DNA of 44,485 nucleotides, from NCBI GenBank assembly GCA_964623895.1, contig CAZUWA010000010.1, positions 1-44,485 of the forward strand, read 5' to 3'. A program made the translations under genes and the position numbers. Below the pieces are notes generated by a model. The model worked only from the letters and a program-made list of their open reading frames with translations, did no database searches and was not told the origin of the DNA. This document shows, piece by piece, positions 24,998 through 33,366 of the stretch. The stretch comes from UBA11512 sp964623895. GTDB lineage: Bacteria; Bacillota; Clostridia; Oscillospirales; CAG-272. Numbering within the stretch: the stretch's first letter is position 1; every line of letters starts with the position of its first letter.

Positions 24998-25097
24998 NNN
25001 NNNNNNNNNNNNNNNNNNNNNNNNNNNNNNNNNNNNNNNNNNNNNNNNNNNNNNNNNNNNNNNNNNNNNNNNNNNNNNNNNNNNNNNNNNNNNNNNN
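24998..25097. other. Assembly gap (100 N)
   Basis: Exactly 100 undetermined bases, the usual placeholder for a scaffold join of unknown length. The true distance between the kinase gene and birA, and the promoter of the kinase gene, are unknown. Any reading frame crossing it is artificial. Confidence 0.98.
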
Positions 25098-25146
25098 TTA
25101 TTGTATCATATTTTTATCATTCTGTCTCTATTAAAGCGAAAAAAAC

Positions 25147-25175
25147 TTGATTTTCTTTCGAAAATGCGGTATAAT
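25147..25175 (+). promoter_or_regulatory. birA promoter
   Basis: TTGATT (25147-25152), a 17-base spacer and TATAAT (25170-25175), then AGGAGGAG before the ATG at 25206. Confidence 0.8.
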
Positions 25176-25205
25176 AAACTATACTTGAAGGAGGAGAGCG
25201 GAAGA

Positions 25206-25988
25206 ATGTCAAATGAATGGGAATACACATTAAAAAAGGAGCGCATTGTTTCTCTTCTGCGTCCTGAACTGCAAAATTCGTTCATTTGTTGCTATGATTC
25301 TGTGGATTCCACCAATCATCAGGCAAAACTGGCGGCGGAACAAGGCTGTTTCGGTCCTGCGATCTTTGCGGCAAACAGTCAAACTGCCGGAAGAGGACGG
25401 TTGGGAAGAAGTTTTTATTCTCCGGAGAACACCGGGATCTATTTTTCATTTCTCTTTTCTTCTGCCGCGCCCTTAGCGCAACTGACTGCTGTCACTCCGG
25501 CTGCCGCTGTTGCCACATCCATTGCTATTGAAAAGAATACCGGTAGATCACCCGGTATCAAATGGGTCAATGATCTCTTTTTAAATGGTAAAAAAATCTG
25601 TGGGATCCTTACTGAGGCTGTCACCTCAGAAGAAAGGAAAGTGCGTGTTATCGTCGGGATCGGTATCAATCTGTATACTGCCGATTTCCCGGAAGAGATC
25701 AGAGAGAGCGCAGGGGCGATCGGACAGGCGGTCGACAGAAATGCGCTCATTGCGGAGATCGTCAACAGATTGTATGATTTTTTTCTACGACCCGAAAACA
25801 GAGCTTTTATGAAGGAGTACACAGCACGTTCGATCGTGATTGGGAAATCTGTACAACTGCTCCGTGGGGAGGAAGTCATCAAGGGTGTTGTCCTCGGCTT
25901 TGATGCGGACGGAGGGTTGTTGCTTGATACAGGGGATGCTTCTCCGCGCTTGTTTACAGGCGGGGAAATTTCATTGCGCCTTGACTAA
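25206..25988 (+). CDS. birA: Biotin-[acetyl-CoA-carboxylase] ligase (monofunctional BirA)
   Basis: This 260-residue enzyme activates biotin with ATP and attaches it to carrier proteins. It shows SVDSTNHQAK, the biotinyl-AMP loop SQTAGRGRLGRSFYS, IKWVNDLFLNGKKICGILTEA and VIVGIGINL, then a C-terminal SH3-like domain (GKSVQLLRGEEVIKGVVLGFDADGGLLL). It lacks the N-terminal winged-helix domain of regulatory BirA, so it should not be a repressor. A frame extending upstream across the N-run is an artefact. The start at 25206 has a strong ribosome binding site and promoter. Confidence 0.95.
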   Translation: MSNEWEYTLKKERIVSLLRPELQNSFICCYDSVDSTNHQAKLAAEQGCFGPAIFAANSQTAGRGRLGRSFYSPENTGIYFSFLFSSAAPLAQLTAVTPAAAVATSIAIEKNTGRSPGIKWVNDLFLNGKKICGILTEAVTSEERKVRVIVGIGINLYTADFPEEIRESAGAIGQAVDRNALIAEIVNRLYDFFLRPENRAFMKEYTARSIVIGKSVQLLRGEEVIKGVVLGFDADGGLLLDTGDASPRLFTGGEISLRLD

Positions 25989-26018
25989 AATTGGTATATT
26001 CCTGTTCTGTATGTCATA

Positions 26019-26054
26019 AAAATAAAAGGCGGATCGACTCCGCCTCTTTATTTA
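26019..26054. terminator. Bidirectional terminator between birA and the small membrane gene
   Basis: AGGCGGA (26027-26033) and TCCGCCT (26039-26045) are flanked by A-rich and T-rich runs, so the hairpin can end transcription in both directions, serving two convergent genes. Confidence 0.75.
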
Positions 26055-26279
26055 GTCTTCTTCCTCTTCTTCGGTGACTTCGCAGCCGGCATCATCTGAC
26101 TCTTCGTCCGAAGCATCCAAGACCATATCGTGGTTCAAAACAGCGATCATCTTCTTGAACTTTTTGTAAATGTAACTGCCGATAATCGCGATGGCGGTGA
26201 TCAGCCCAAGGATCGCAAGGACGACTACGACCGCTTTCAGAACTTTAGATTCCTTCTTTTCTTCCATCTTCTTGCCCAC
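26052..26279 (-). CDS. Small single-span membrane protein with acidic tail
   Basis: This protein of about 75 residues has a Lys/Glu-rich start, one membrane helix (about 14-36), then KKFKK and a strongly acidic tail ending EEEEED. The start is GTG at 26279 or ATG at 26267. AGGAGAGGG lies upstream and fits neither perfectly. The sequence layout (helix, basic patch, acidic tail) is common among short uncharacterised Clostridia proteins. No function can be assigned. It shares the terminator at 26019-26054 with convergent birA. Confidence 0.6.
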   Translation of the reverse strand: MGKKMEEKKESKVLKAVVVVLAILGLITAIAIIGSYIYKKFKKMIAVLNHDMVLDASDEESDDAGCEVTEEEEED

Positions 26280-26403
26280 CCTCTCCTAAAAATCTTTCTA
26301 TTGTTAGTATATCATATTTTTTTTCTTTTGTACAGTAGAAAAAACGAAAAAATTGCGAAAATTGTAAAAAAATCAAAAGGATATTCAAAAAGAAGAAAAA
26401 CAG

Positions 26404-26432
26404 TTGACAAAATCGAATAAAAGATTTATACT
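26404..26432 (+). promoter_or_regulatory. coaE promoter
   Basis: A perfect -35 TTGACA (26404-26409), a 17-base spacer and TATACT (26427-26432). The TTG of the -35 could be misread as a start codon of a longer coaE. Confidence 0.85.
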
Positions 26433-26463
26433 ATATCCGTGTAAGAAGGAAAGGAGACACACG

Positions 26464-27048
26464 ATGATCAAAATGGTGTTGACCGGACCGACCGGAAGCG
26501 GAAAAGGGTATATATCCGCGCTTCTTGAAGAAAGAGACATTCCAACGTTGGATACCGATCGTGTGGTTCATGATCTCTACTGCAATTCTGCCTTTATAAG
26601 CAAATTATGCACCTTGTTTGGAAATGGGATTCTGACGGAAACGGGTGAGATCGACCGTAAAACGTTGGCGGATTTGATTTTTACAGATCCTTCTGCAAAA
26701 AAAGCGCTTCTGTCGATAGTGTATCCGGCTGTTCGTGCGGTATGTGCCGAATTTCTTCTTCAAGCGGAACATTCCGGTAAAAAAATGGCAGTCGTTGATG
26801 CTCCTCAGATCTTTGAGGCAGGTTTTGATTCGGATTTTGATCTAACGGTCTGCGTTATTGCACCAAAAAGAGAACGCCTTGCACGTATTTTGAGTCGCGA
26901 TGGGATCACTGTCGAGGATGCCGATCGACGTATGACAAATCAAATGTCGGATGAAGAGTATCAAAGACGGTGCATGGTTACCCTTTATAACGGGCAAGGA
27001 GACGATATCATCGCTCAAATCGACAAGCTCATTGGAGGGATGGTATGA
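26464..27048 (+). CDS. coaE: Dephospho-CoA kinase CoaE
   Basis: This 194-residue P-loop kinase makes the last step of coenzyme A synthesis, phosphorylating the 3'-OH of dephospho-CoA. It has LTGPTGSGKGYISALL (Walker A; usually G-x-x-G-S-G-K-S/T), the substrate motif LDTDRVVHDLY, VVDAPQIFEAG (usually D-x-P-L-L-F-E), and the lid R-x-x-R-I-L-S-R-D. The P-loop ends GKG rather than GKS/T, which is slightly unusual. ATG 26464 follows AAAGGAGA. The stop overlaps the next start as ATGA. coaD is also in the window. Confidence 0.87.
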   Translation: MIKMVLTGPTGSGKGYISALLEERDIPTLDTDRVVHDLYCNSAFISKLCTLFGNGILTETGEIDRKTLADLIFTDPSAKKALLSIVYPAVRAVCAEFLLQAEHSGKKMAVVDAPQIFEAGFDSDFDLTVCVIAPKRERLARILSRDGITVEDADRRMTNQMSDEEYQRRCMVTLYNGQGDDIIAQIDKLIGGMV

Positions 27049-27635
27049 AAAGGCGCCAAGGAAAAGATGTTTTGCAATATCTTACGGCAGGTATACTGTG
27101 TATAGCGGTTACGGTGATCTTGTTGGTTGGGTGCTATTTTATTGTTAACGAACCGCGGCTTCCGAGTGGGCATAACAAAGAAGATCTTCCTTATGAAGAG
27201 GAGATTTACAAGGCAAGCGAAAAATACGATGTCGAACCTGCGCGTATTTATGCTGTCATACAAGTCGAGAGCAGTTTTAGGGAAACGGTTGTGTCAAAGG
27301 CAGGTGCTATCGGGCTGATGCAGATGATGCCGGACACTTACGAGGAGCTCTGTAAAAACAGAGGCTGTCAGTACGATCCGGAAGATCTGAAAGATCCGGT
27401 TGTCAACATTGACTTTTGTACTGACTATTTGCGCTATCTGTATGACCGCACCGGAAGTTGGGAATTGGCGCATCTTGCGTACAATGTCGGTATCGGTCAG
27501 GTTACCCGTTGGTTGAAGAATGAAAACTATTCTTCCGACGGAAAAACGCTCCATACCATTCCCAGTGCCATGGGAAAAGAGTATTTAGACCGCATCGAAA
27601 CGGCGTATGACGCCTATCTTCAGATGATGGAATAA
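27045..27635 (+). CDS. Membrane-anchored lytic transglycosylase (SLT family)
   Basis: This 196-residue protein has a basic tail, one membrane helix (about 14-36) and a soluble lytic transglycosylase domain. It contains the catalytic Glu in AVIQVESSFRE, then SKAGAIGLMQMMPDTYEEL, and AHLAYNVGIGQVTRWL, the standard three motifs. It cleaves peptidoglycan glycan strands with 1,6-anhydro product formation. It overlaps coaE by four bases. The coaE-SLT pair is a frequent arrangement in Clostridia, probably only through shared transcription. Confidence 0.92.
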   Translation: MKRRQGKDVLQYLTAGILCIAVTVILLVGCYFIVNEPRLPSGHNKEDLPYEEEIYKASEKYDVEPARIYAVIQVESSFRETVVSKAGAIGLMQMMPDTYEELCKNRGCQYDPEDLKDPVVNIDFCTDYLRYLYDRTGSWELAHLAYNVGIGQVTRWLKNENYSSDGKTLHTIPSAMGKEYLDRIETAYDAYLQMME

Positions 27636-27672
27636 ATTTGTTTAAATATACAGAAGAAAGGAACTTAGGATC

Positions 27673-29061
27673 ATGGAAGATGCAAAGAATTTGAAAGAAC
27701 AGTTATTATTCAAGAAGCAAAATGCTTATGAAGTGATGACCGAAGAAGAGAAAAAGGAAATGGAAGTATATGCCAAGGATTATATGGCATTTATTGATGC
27801 TTCTAAAACCGAACGTGAAGCGGTTGCGACCGGTATTGCGATGCTGTCGAAAGCAGGATACCAACCTTACACTATGGGTGAGCAGGTAAAAGTCGGTGGA
27901 AAGTATTATTATGATAACAGAGGAAAGGCATTGTATGCTTTCCGTATTGGTAGTGAGCCTTTAGAAAAGGGCATTCGTATTTCCGCTGCACATGTTGACT
28001 CTCCGCGTTTGGATCTCAAACCCAATCCGCTCTATGAGGATAGTGGTATCGCTTATCTGAAGACCCACTATTATGGTGGCATCAAGAAATATCAATGGTT
28101 GACTCTTCCGCTTGCACTGCACGGTGTTGTTATAAAGAAGGATGGCAGTAAGGTGACGATCACCATCGGTGAAGACGACGGAGATCCTATCTTCTACATC
28201 AGCGATCTGCTTCCGCATCTTGCAAAAGATCAAGTCGGCAGACCTCTCGGTGAAGCCGTTCCCGGTGAAAAACTGAACATCGTTGTTGGAACGACTCCAT
28301 TTGATCTTACCGCCGATGGTACTGTAAAACTGCATATGATGCAGATCTTAAACGAGAAATACGGCATTGTAGAGCGCGATTTCCAGTCGGCTGAGTTAGA
28401 GGTCGTTCCGGCGCTCAAGGCAAGGGAAGTCGGTTTTGATCGTTCGTTGATCGCAGGCTATGGACATGACGACAGAGTTTGCGCACATCCCGCGCTTTGT
28501 GCACTGCGCGATTCGGAATCTTCCGAGCATACGGTGATGGCAATTTTGGCGGATAAAGAAGAGGTCGGCTCGGGCGGTAACAGCGGTATGCAATCCGGCA
28601 TTTTCCTTGATATCATGGAAGAGCTTTGCAAGAGCCTCGGTGCAAACTTCAATATTGTCAAAAACAACAGTGTTTGCCTTTCCGCAGACGTAAATGCGGC
28701 GTTTGATCCGCAGTTCCCCGATGTGCACGAAAAGATGAATGCTTGCACCATCAACGGCGGAGTTGTGCTCACCAAATATACCGGTTCGAGAGGTAAATCG
28801 GGTACAAATGATGCTTCTGCGGAATTTGTAGCGTATGTTGCCGGATTGTTCGAAAGAGAAGGTGTTCTCTATCAGACCGGAGAACTCGGTAAGGTCGATC
28901 AGGGTGGCGGCGGTACCGTTGCGATTTATATTTCCACTAAAAACATTGATGTTGTTGACCTCGGCGTACCGGTTTGGTCGATGCATGCTCCGTATGAATG
29001 CATCTCCAAGGCAGACCTTTATATGACCTATAAGTCCTTTAGAGTATTCAATATCGGTTAA
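27673..29061 (+). CDS. M18-family aminopeptidase
   Basis: This 462-residue cytosolic zinc aminopeptidase belongs to the aspartyl/lysyl aminopeptidase (ApeB/LapI-type) family. Metal and active-site motifs in order are ISAAHVDSPRLDLKPNP, LADKEEVGSGGNSGMQS, CLSADVNAAFDP and, near the C-terminus, VWSMHAPYECISKADLYMTYKSF. The length matches the family. Ribosome binding site AAAGGAA precedes the ATG at 27673. The gene follows the transglycosylase by 37 bases without a terminator, so co-transcription is possible. Confidence 0.92.
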   Translation: MEDAKNLKEQLLFKKQNAYEVMTEEEKKEMEVYAKDYMAFIDASKTEREAVATGIAMLSKAGYQPYTMGEQVKVGGKYYYDNRGKALYAFRIGSEPLEKGIRISAAHVDSPRLDLKPNPLYEDSGIAYLKTHYYGGIKKYQWLTLPLALHGVVIKKDGSKVTITIGEDDGDPIFYISDLLPHLAKDQVGRPLGEAVPGEKLNIVVGTTPFDLTADGTVKLHMMQILNEKYGIVERDFQSAELEVVPALKAREVGFDRSLIAGYGHDDRVCAHPALCALRDSESSEHTVMAILADKEEVGSGGNSGMQSGIFLDIMEELCKSLGANFNIVKNNSVCLSADVNAAFDPQFPDVHEKMNACTINGGVVLTKYTGSRGKSGTNDASAEFVAYVAGLFEREGVLYQTGELGKVDQGGGGTVAIYISTKNIDVVDLGVPVWSMHAPYECISKADLYMTYKSFRVFNIG

Positions 29062-29066
29062 AATCA

Positions 29067-29112
29067 CTAAAAAACAGGTCTGTGGTGTATTGCCATAGGT
29101 CTGTTTTTTAGT
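29067..29112. terminator. Terminator after the aminopeptidase gene (bidirectional)
   Basis: CTAAAAAACAG (29067-29077) pairs with CTGTTTTTTAG (29101-29111) around an inner TGTGG/CCATA-type stem. The A-runs and T-runs allow termination in both directions, so it could also end trkH transcripts. Confidence 0.8.
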
Positions 29113-29155
29113 GCGCTCGGCATGTGTTAAAGCTTGGCGGTGAAAGTTTCCGAGA

Positions 29156-29275
29156 ATGAGGGAACTTAAAAAAGCTATTGAGCTGTTCCAAACAACTCAT
29201 CAAATGAAAAACTTGTACGCAGTGGGTACTATGAGATATCCAAGGCGTACAAGTATTTGTATTATATATGATTGA
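29156..29275 (+). CDS. Possible very short ORF or gene fragment
   Basis: A 39-codon frame starts MRELKKAIELFQTTHQMKNL and ends at the TGA at 29273. It sits between the aminopeptidase terminator and the end of trkH. The composition is coding-like, but there is no strong ribosome binding site, and I do not recognise a family. It may be the start of a longer gene that was lost. Confidence 0.2.
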   Translation: MRELKKAIELFQTTHQMKNLYAVGTMRYPRRTSICIIYD

Positions 29276-29314
29276 ACCGCTTTGTACCAAATTTTGGTTT
29301 GAGAGAACAGCGCT

Positions 29315-30778
29315 TCAATTTGATCTTTTGCGCCAGACACTCGGCGCGAGAACAAAGAGCATGGGATAGATCTCCAAGCGACCGACAAGCATTGCAAATG
29401 AGAGTATCAACTTCGAAAAGATCGAATAATCCGCAAAACTTCCGCTCGGACCGACAGCACCAAGACCGGGACCGATATTGTTTATGCAGGCAACGACCGC
29501 AGTAAAATTGCTCTCGAAAGAGAATGGCTCCAGACTGATGAAGAAAAAGATACAGACAAAAAGCAGGATGTACAGTGCAAAATAATTTGCCGTGCCACTG
29601 AGCGTTGCATCGTCAAGACGTTTTCCTTCAAATTGCACGGTGGAGACCGAACGCGGATGAAGCATTTTGCGCAATTCTCTTGCAATCATTTTACAGAGCA
29701 TTACCACGCGCGAAATCTTCAACCCACCTCCGGTCGATCCGGCGCATGCGCCGATAAACATCAAAATGATTAGGATCGCTTTCGAAAAACTCGGCCAAAG
29801 ATTATAGTCAGTGGTAGCATAACCGGTCGTTGTCATAACCGATGCTACCTGAAAGCAAGCATCCCTAACGATATCTCCGATGCTTCCGGTATCTGCCATT
29901 TTCGAAAAAATGATGTTTCCCGTAATCAAAAGGGAAGCGCCACAGAAAATGCCGAGATAGGTCCAAAATTCGGTCGAGGAGAAAGCCGCTTTGAACTTTT
30001 TGATCAACAGAAGATAAAATATGTTAAAATTGACACCGAACAACAGCATGAAAATGGTGATTACCCATTGAATATAGGGACTGTATTCTGCAACACCTGC
30101 GGAACTGCATGAGAATCCGCCCGTTCCCGCTGTAGCGAAGGCATACAGGCAACTTTCAAAAAGTGGCATGCCGCCCAACATCAGAAGAAGAATTAAAACG
30201 ATAGTCAGCACAACATAGATCAAGTAGAGTATTCGCGCTGTTTCCTTTGTCTTGGGAACGAGCTTTCCAATGATCGGACCGGGCATTTCCGCTCTTAAAA
30301 CATGAATGGAGCGATCACACATCGAAGGAATAAGCGCGACGATAAACACCAAAATGCCCATACCACCGATCCAGTGAGTGAAACTCCGCCAAAAGAGCAT
30401 TCCGTAGCCAAGGGCTTCCACATTCCTCAAAATAGAGGCACCGGTGGTAGTAAAACCGCTGACTGTCTCAAAAAAAGCATCACAGTAGTTTGAAATTTCT
30501 CCGGAGATCGTGAAGGGAAGTGCTCCTACGGCAGATAGAACGACCCAGCAGAGTGCCACGATCACAAATCCTTCTTTAGCGTAGATGGTTCGGCTTTTTG
30601 GTTTACAGGTGATCAACAACAATAAACCAATGATCACCGCGATCAAGATCGTGATCAGAAATGAAAGAGCGTTACGCCATTCGGCATAGATCAGTGAAAC
30701 GATCATCGGAAGCAACATCAGTCCACCTTCTGCCAAAACGATCTGTCCGGTATAGTTAAAGACCATTTTTCGATTCAT
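29315..30778 (-). CDS. trkH: Trk/Ktr-type potassium uptake membrane subunit TrkH
   Basis: This 487-residue protein has about ten to twelve helices with four pore loops, each with a filter glycine: SGFTTTGAS, ATAGTGGFSC, TTTGYATTDY and INNIGPGLGAVGP. This pattern defines the TrkH/KtrB superfamily. The long N-terminus with two extra helices favours TrkH over KtrB. It forms the ion-conducting subunit, gated by the cytosolic TrkA encoded 11 bases upstream on the same strand. The C-terminus ends WRKRSN in the cytosol. Confidence 0.94.
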   Translation of the reverse strand: MNRKMVFNYTGQIVLAEGGLMLLPMIVSLIYAEWRNALSFLITILIAVIIGLLLLITCKPKSRTIYAKEGFVIVALCWVVLSAVGALPFTISGEISNYCDAFFETVSGFTTTGASILRNVEALGYGMLFWRSFTHWIGGMGILVFIVALIPSMCDRSIHVLRAEMPGPIIGKLVPKTKETARILYLIYVVLTIVLILLLMLGGMPLFESCLYAFATAGTGGFSCSSAGVAEYSPYIQWVITIFMLLFGVNFNIFYLLLIKKFKAAFSSTEFWTYLGIFCGASLLITGNIIFSKMADTGSIGDIVRDACFQVASVMTTTGYATTDYNLWPSFSKAILIILMFIGACAGSTGGGLKISRVVMLCKMIARELRKMLHPRSVSTVQFEGKRLDDATLSGTANYFALYILLFVCIFFFISLEPFSFESNFTAVVACINNIGPGLGAVGPSGSFADYSIFSKLILSFAMLVGRLEIYPMLFVLAPSVWRKRSN

Positions 30779-30789
30779 TTCTGTTCCTC

Positions 30790-32151
30790 TTACTTTGCAA
30801 CGATGTCGGCGAGGTCGTTAAGTAAAATGCCCGAAGCAATGACTACGACGCGGTCATCCGGCTGAATAGCATCATTACCGGAAGGTATGATTGCCTTCCT
30901 GCCGCGGATGATGCCGCCAATTAGAATATTTTTCTTTAATTTCAGATCTTTTAATGGGACGCCAAGTACAGGGGCATCATCACTGACCTTAAATTCAATG
31001 GCTTCCGCGCGATCGTCCATGAGTTTGTAGAGCGTTTCGACTTTACTGCCTTCTCCGTTTGCAAGAGCACGCGCATAGCGCAGGATCGTCCCGGTGCTGA
31101 TCTCCAAAGGAGAAACCAAACAGTCAAGACCTATCTTTTCGCCAATGGTATACAGATCCCTGTTGTTGACCTTGGTGATCACCTTTTGATTTCCCTGCAT
31201 AAAAGCGGAAATTGAAACGAGAAGATTGTTTTCATCGACACCGGTCAATGCCACGAAAGCATCTGTTTCGTTGATCCCTTCCTCTAATAATACATCGCGG
31301 TTTGTTCCGTCCGCGTGCAGAATGATCGCGCCGGGAATGGCAGTCGACAGATCTTGACAGCGTTTTTCATCTTTTTCGATGATTTTGACTGCAATGCCGA
31401 TGTCCGAAAGCATTTTTGCGAGATAAAAGGTTGTTTTTCCACCGCCTAAGATCATCACGCTTTTCGCTTGCTTTTTTAATATGCCGGTCTGTTTAAATAA
31501 TTTTTGAAGTTCGATGGGGGCGGCAGTGATACCGATACGGTCTCCCGCTTCAATAACGAAATTACCGTCCGGAATGAAGACCTCTTTTCCGCGCTGCACG
31601 ACGCAAATGAGAAAATTAGCATTGAATTTTTCGCGTAGTTCCTTTACAGACATTCCGCTTTTCAAAACGTCGGTAGTGATCTTGATCTCTGCCATTTCGA
31701 AAATACCTCTTGAGAAGTTTTCGATCTTGATTGCAGAAGGAAACTTCAAAATATTGAAAATTTCTCGCGCTACTCGTTGTTCGGGATTGAGGATCATCGA
31801 AATGTTGAGCTGTTGCTTCATAAATCCCAAGCCTTTATCGGTATATTGCGGATTGCGCATTCTGGCAACGGTATGTTTAGTGCCCATTTTTTTTGCGAGA
31901 AAACAGCAGAGCATGTTGAGTTCGTCTGATTGTGTGGTAGCAATTAAAAGATCTGCGTGTTCCGCACCGGCTTCTACAAGATCATCATAGTCCACACAAT
32001 TTCCGCACATGGTCATGACATCATAGACATCGGATACTTTTGTAACCACCGCAAGAGAAGAATCCATTGCCGTAACATCATGTCCCTCACTTGCCAGATG
32101 TGAAAGAACGGTACATCCGATCTTTCCGCATCCTACAACAATAATTTTCAT
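30790..32151 (-). CDS. trkA: Trk potassium uptake regulatory subunit TrkA
   Basis: This 453-residue cytosolic protein has two RCK_N Rossmann domains and two RCK_C domains in tandem: MKIIVVGCGKIGCTVLSHL at the start, with NAD(P)-binding Asp in AMDSS, and the second at SVMILGGGKTTFYLAKML near residue 237. This tandem layout is typical of TrkA, not of the single-unit KtrA. It gates TrkH with nucleotide binding. A promoter lies just upstream at 32214-32242. trkH follows by 11 bases. Confidence 0.95.
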   Translation of the reverse strand: MKIIVVGCGKIGCTVLSHLASEGHDVTAMDSSLAVVTKVSDVYDVMTMCGNCVDYDDLVEAGAEHADLLIATTQSDELNMLCCFLAKKMGTKHTVARMRNPQYTDKGLGFMKQQLNISMILNPEQRVAREIFNILKFPSAIKIENFSRGIFEMAEIKITTDVLKSGMSVKELREKFNANFLICVVQRGKEVFIPDGNFVIEAGDRIGITAAPIELQKLFKQTGILKKQAKSVMILGGGKTTFYLAKMLSDIGIAVKIIEKDEKRCQDLSTAIPGAIILHADGTNRDVLLEEGINETDAFVALTGVDENNLLVSISAFMQGNQKVITKVNNRDLYTIGEKIGLDCLVSPLEISTGTILRYARALANGEGSKVETLYKLMDDRAEAIEFKVSDDAPVLGVPLKDLKLKKNILIGGIIRGRKAIIPSGNDAIQPDDRVVVIASGILLNDLADIVAK

Positions 32152-32213
32152 TTTTATATTCCTTTTGAAAAATCTTATGCCATCGATGAGCGTGATTGAT
32201 CAATGACGCAACT

Positions 32214-32242
32214 AATATAGCACTTTTTTTCTAAAATTGCAA
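32214..32242 (-). promoter_or_regulatory. trkA-trkH promoter
   Basis: On the minus strand, TTGCAA (32242-32237), a 17-base spacer and TATATT (32219-32214), about 60 bases upstream of trkA. Confidence 0.7.
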
Positions 32243-32352
32243 TAGGATTTAAGAAATATTTGACCTAAAAGGCAATCATCCGTACAGTTTGTCGAAACGG
32301 TATTATTTGGTTCTGGCGGCAGATGATCTGTGTGCCTGTTCAGCTTTTAAAC

Positions 32353-32382
32353 ATGACACATCCCTTCTCCTTTACATATACT
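32353..32382 (+). promoter_or_regulatory. Candidate promoter of the DUF11 gene
   Basis: ATGACA (32353-32358), an 18-base spacer and TATACT (32377-32382). The -10 region reads CATATACT, which also resembles sporulation-sigma -10 elements. This is too little to decide. Confidence 0.5.
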
Positions 32383-32433
32383 GTAGCGAGCCGCGGGAAT
32401 ACCCACGGCGGAAGTAAAAAGGAGAATTGAATA

Positions 32434-33288
32434 ATGGCGATCACCATAAATAACACAGCAACACTGAATTATAATGGCAATACCGTGAGTTCCAACACTA
32501 CGGAAGGTCAACTTTTAGATACGCTGGCAGTTAGCAAGGAAGCGGATATTGGCGGATATTACGGTGTGGGTGACAGGATCACCTATCGCATCGGTATTTC
32601 TAATACAGGTGAAAGTGCAATAAACGGCGTGAACCTTTCAGATAACCTTGGAAGTTACAACGTTGGAACAACGCCGGTCTACCCCCTTTCCTATGTGAGC
32701 GGCAGTTTGCGTTATTATGTCAACGGTGTTCTGCAATCGACAGGTCTGCCGACTATTACCGAAGGACCTCCGATGTCTGTTTCCGATATCAATATTCCGA
32801 GCGGCGGCAATGTTTTGCTGATTTACGAGGTGTTGACGACTGCTTATGCACCACAAGCATCGGGAGAGACGATTGAGAATATCGTAACCGCCGATGCGGG
32901 AACGTTTGCATCGAGCGACACGGCTACTGTCAACGCCAATGCTACCACGTGCCTGACAGTGGCAAAAGTCATGAGTCCAACAACGGTCACTGACGGTGAT
33001 ACGGTCAGTTATACGCTAGTCATCCAAAATACAGGCAATACCGAGGCTGCGGCAAACAGCGTTTCTGTTGCAGATACGCTCACACCGCCTTTACAGGAGG
33101 TCAGTGTGACATTGGATGGAACTCCTCTTGCGGAGACTGACTACAGTTATACCTCGGGTACAGGTGCTTTCAGTATTCCGACAGGTGTGATCACCGTTCC
33201 GGCGGCAAGCTGGACACAAGATACCCTTACGGGACTGTACAGCATGACGCCCGGCGCCATAGAGATCATCATCAGCGGCACGGTGTAA
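32434..33288 (+). CDS. DUF11-repeat protein without a signal peptide
   Basis: This 284-residue acidic protein is made of two beta-sandwich repeats of the DUF11/conserved-repeat type: about residues 30-165 (VSKEADIGGYYGVGDRITY, IGISNTG) and about 172-284 (VAKVMSPTTVTDGDTVSYTL, VIQNTGNTE). Such repeats usually sit on cell surfaces, but there is no signal peptide, membrane helix, LPXTG or anchor module. A strong AAAAAGGAG site precedes the ATG at 32434, and an excellent terminator follows, so expression looks real. A spore-layer or lysis-released structural role is one possibility, but it is not shown. Confidence 0.75.
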   Translation: MAITINNTATLNYNGNTVSSNTTEGQLLDTLAVSKEADIGGYYGVGDRITYRIGISNTGESAINGVNLSDNLGSYNVGTTPVYPLSYVSGSLRYYVNGVLQSTGLPTITEGPPMSVSDINIPSGGNVLLIYEVLTTAYAPQASGETIENIVTADAGTFASSDTATVNANATTCLTVAKVMSPTTVTDGDTVSYTLVIQNTGNTEAAANSVSVADTLTPPLQEVSVTLDGTPLAETDYSYTSGTGAFSIPTGVITVPAASWTQDTLTGLYSMTPGAIEIIISGTV

Positions 33289-33303
33289 TAGTGTAATCAT
33301 TAT

Positions 33304-33346
33304 TAAAAAACAGTTGTTCCGGTATTACCGGAATAACTGTTTTTGT
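33304..33346. terminator. Bidirectional terminator after the DUF11 gene
   Basis: AAAAACAGTT and AACTGTTTTT, with an inner perfect TCCGGT-ATT-ACCGGA, form a long stem flanked by A-runs and T-runs. It serves the DUF11 gene and the convergent secreted-protein gene. Confidence 0.85.
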
Positions 33347-33366
33347 ATATTTCTATCGAATTGATT

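Larger units (their letters stand above)
32152..32433. other. Divergent trkA / DUF11 intergenic region
   Basis: It holds the trkA promoter (32214-32242, minus), a candidate promoter for the DUF11 gene (32353-32382, plus), and a small GC hairpin (CCGCGGG-AATA-CCCACGG, about 32391-32408) just before its ribosome binding site. No further gene is seen. Confidence 0.5.

Noticed and set aside
24897..25988. A birA frame that starts before the gap and crosses the N-run
   Set aside because: The unknown bases have no reading frame. The real start at 25206 has its own promoter and AGGAGGAG site.
26404..26463. Extended coaE start at a TTG
   Set aside because: That TTG is the -35 hexamer of the coaE promoter.
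31514..31990. 158-codon plus-strand frame opposite trkA
   Set aside because: It is antisense to trkA and shows no domain.
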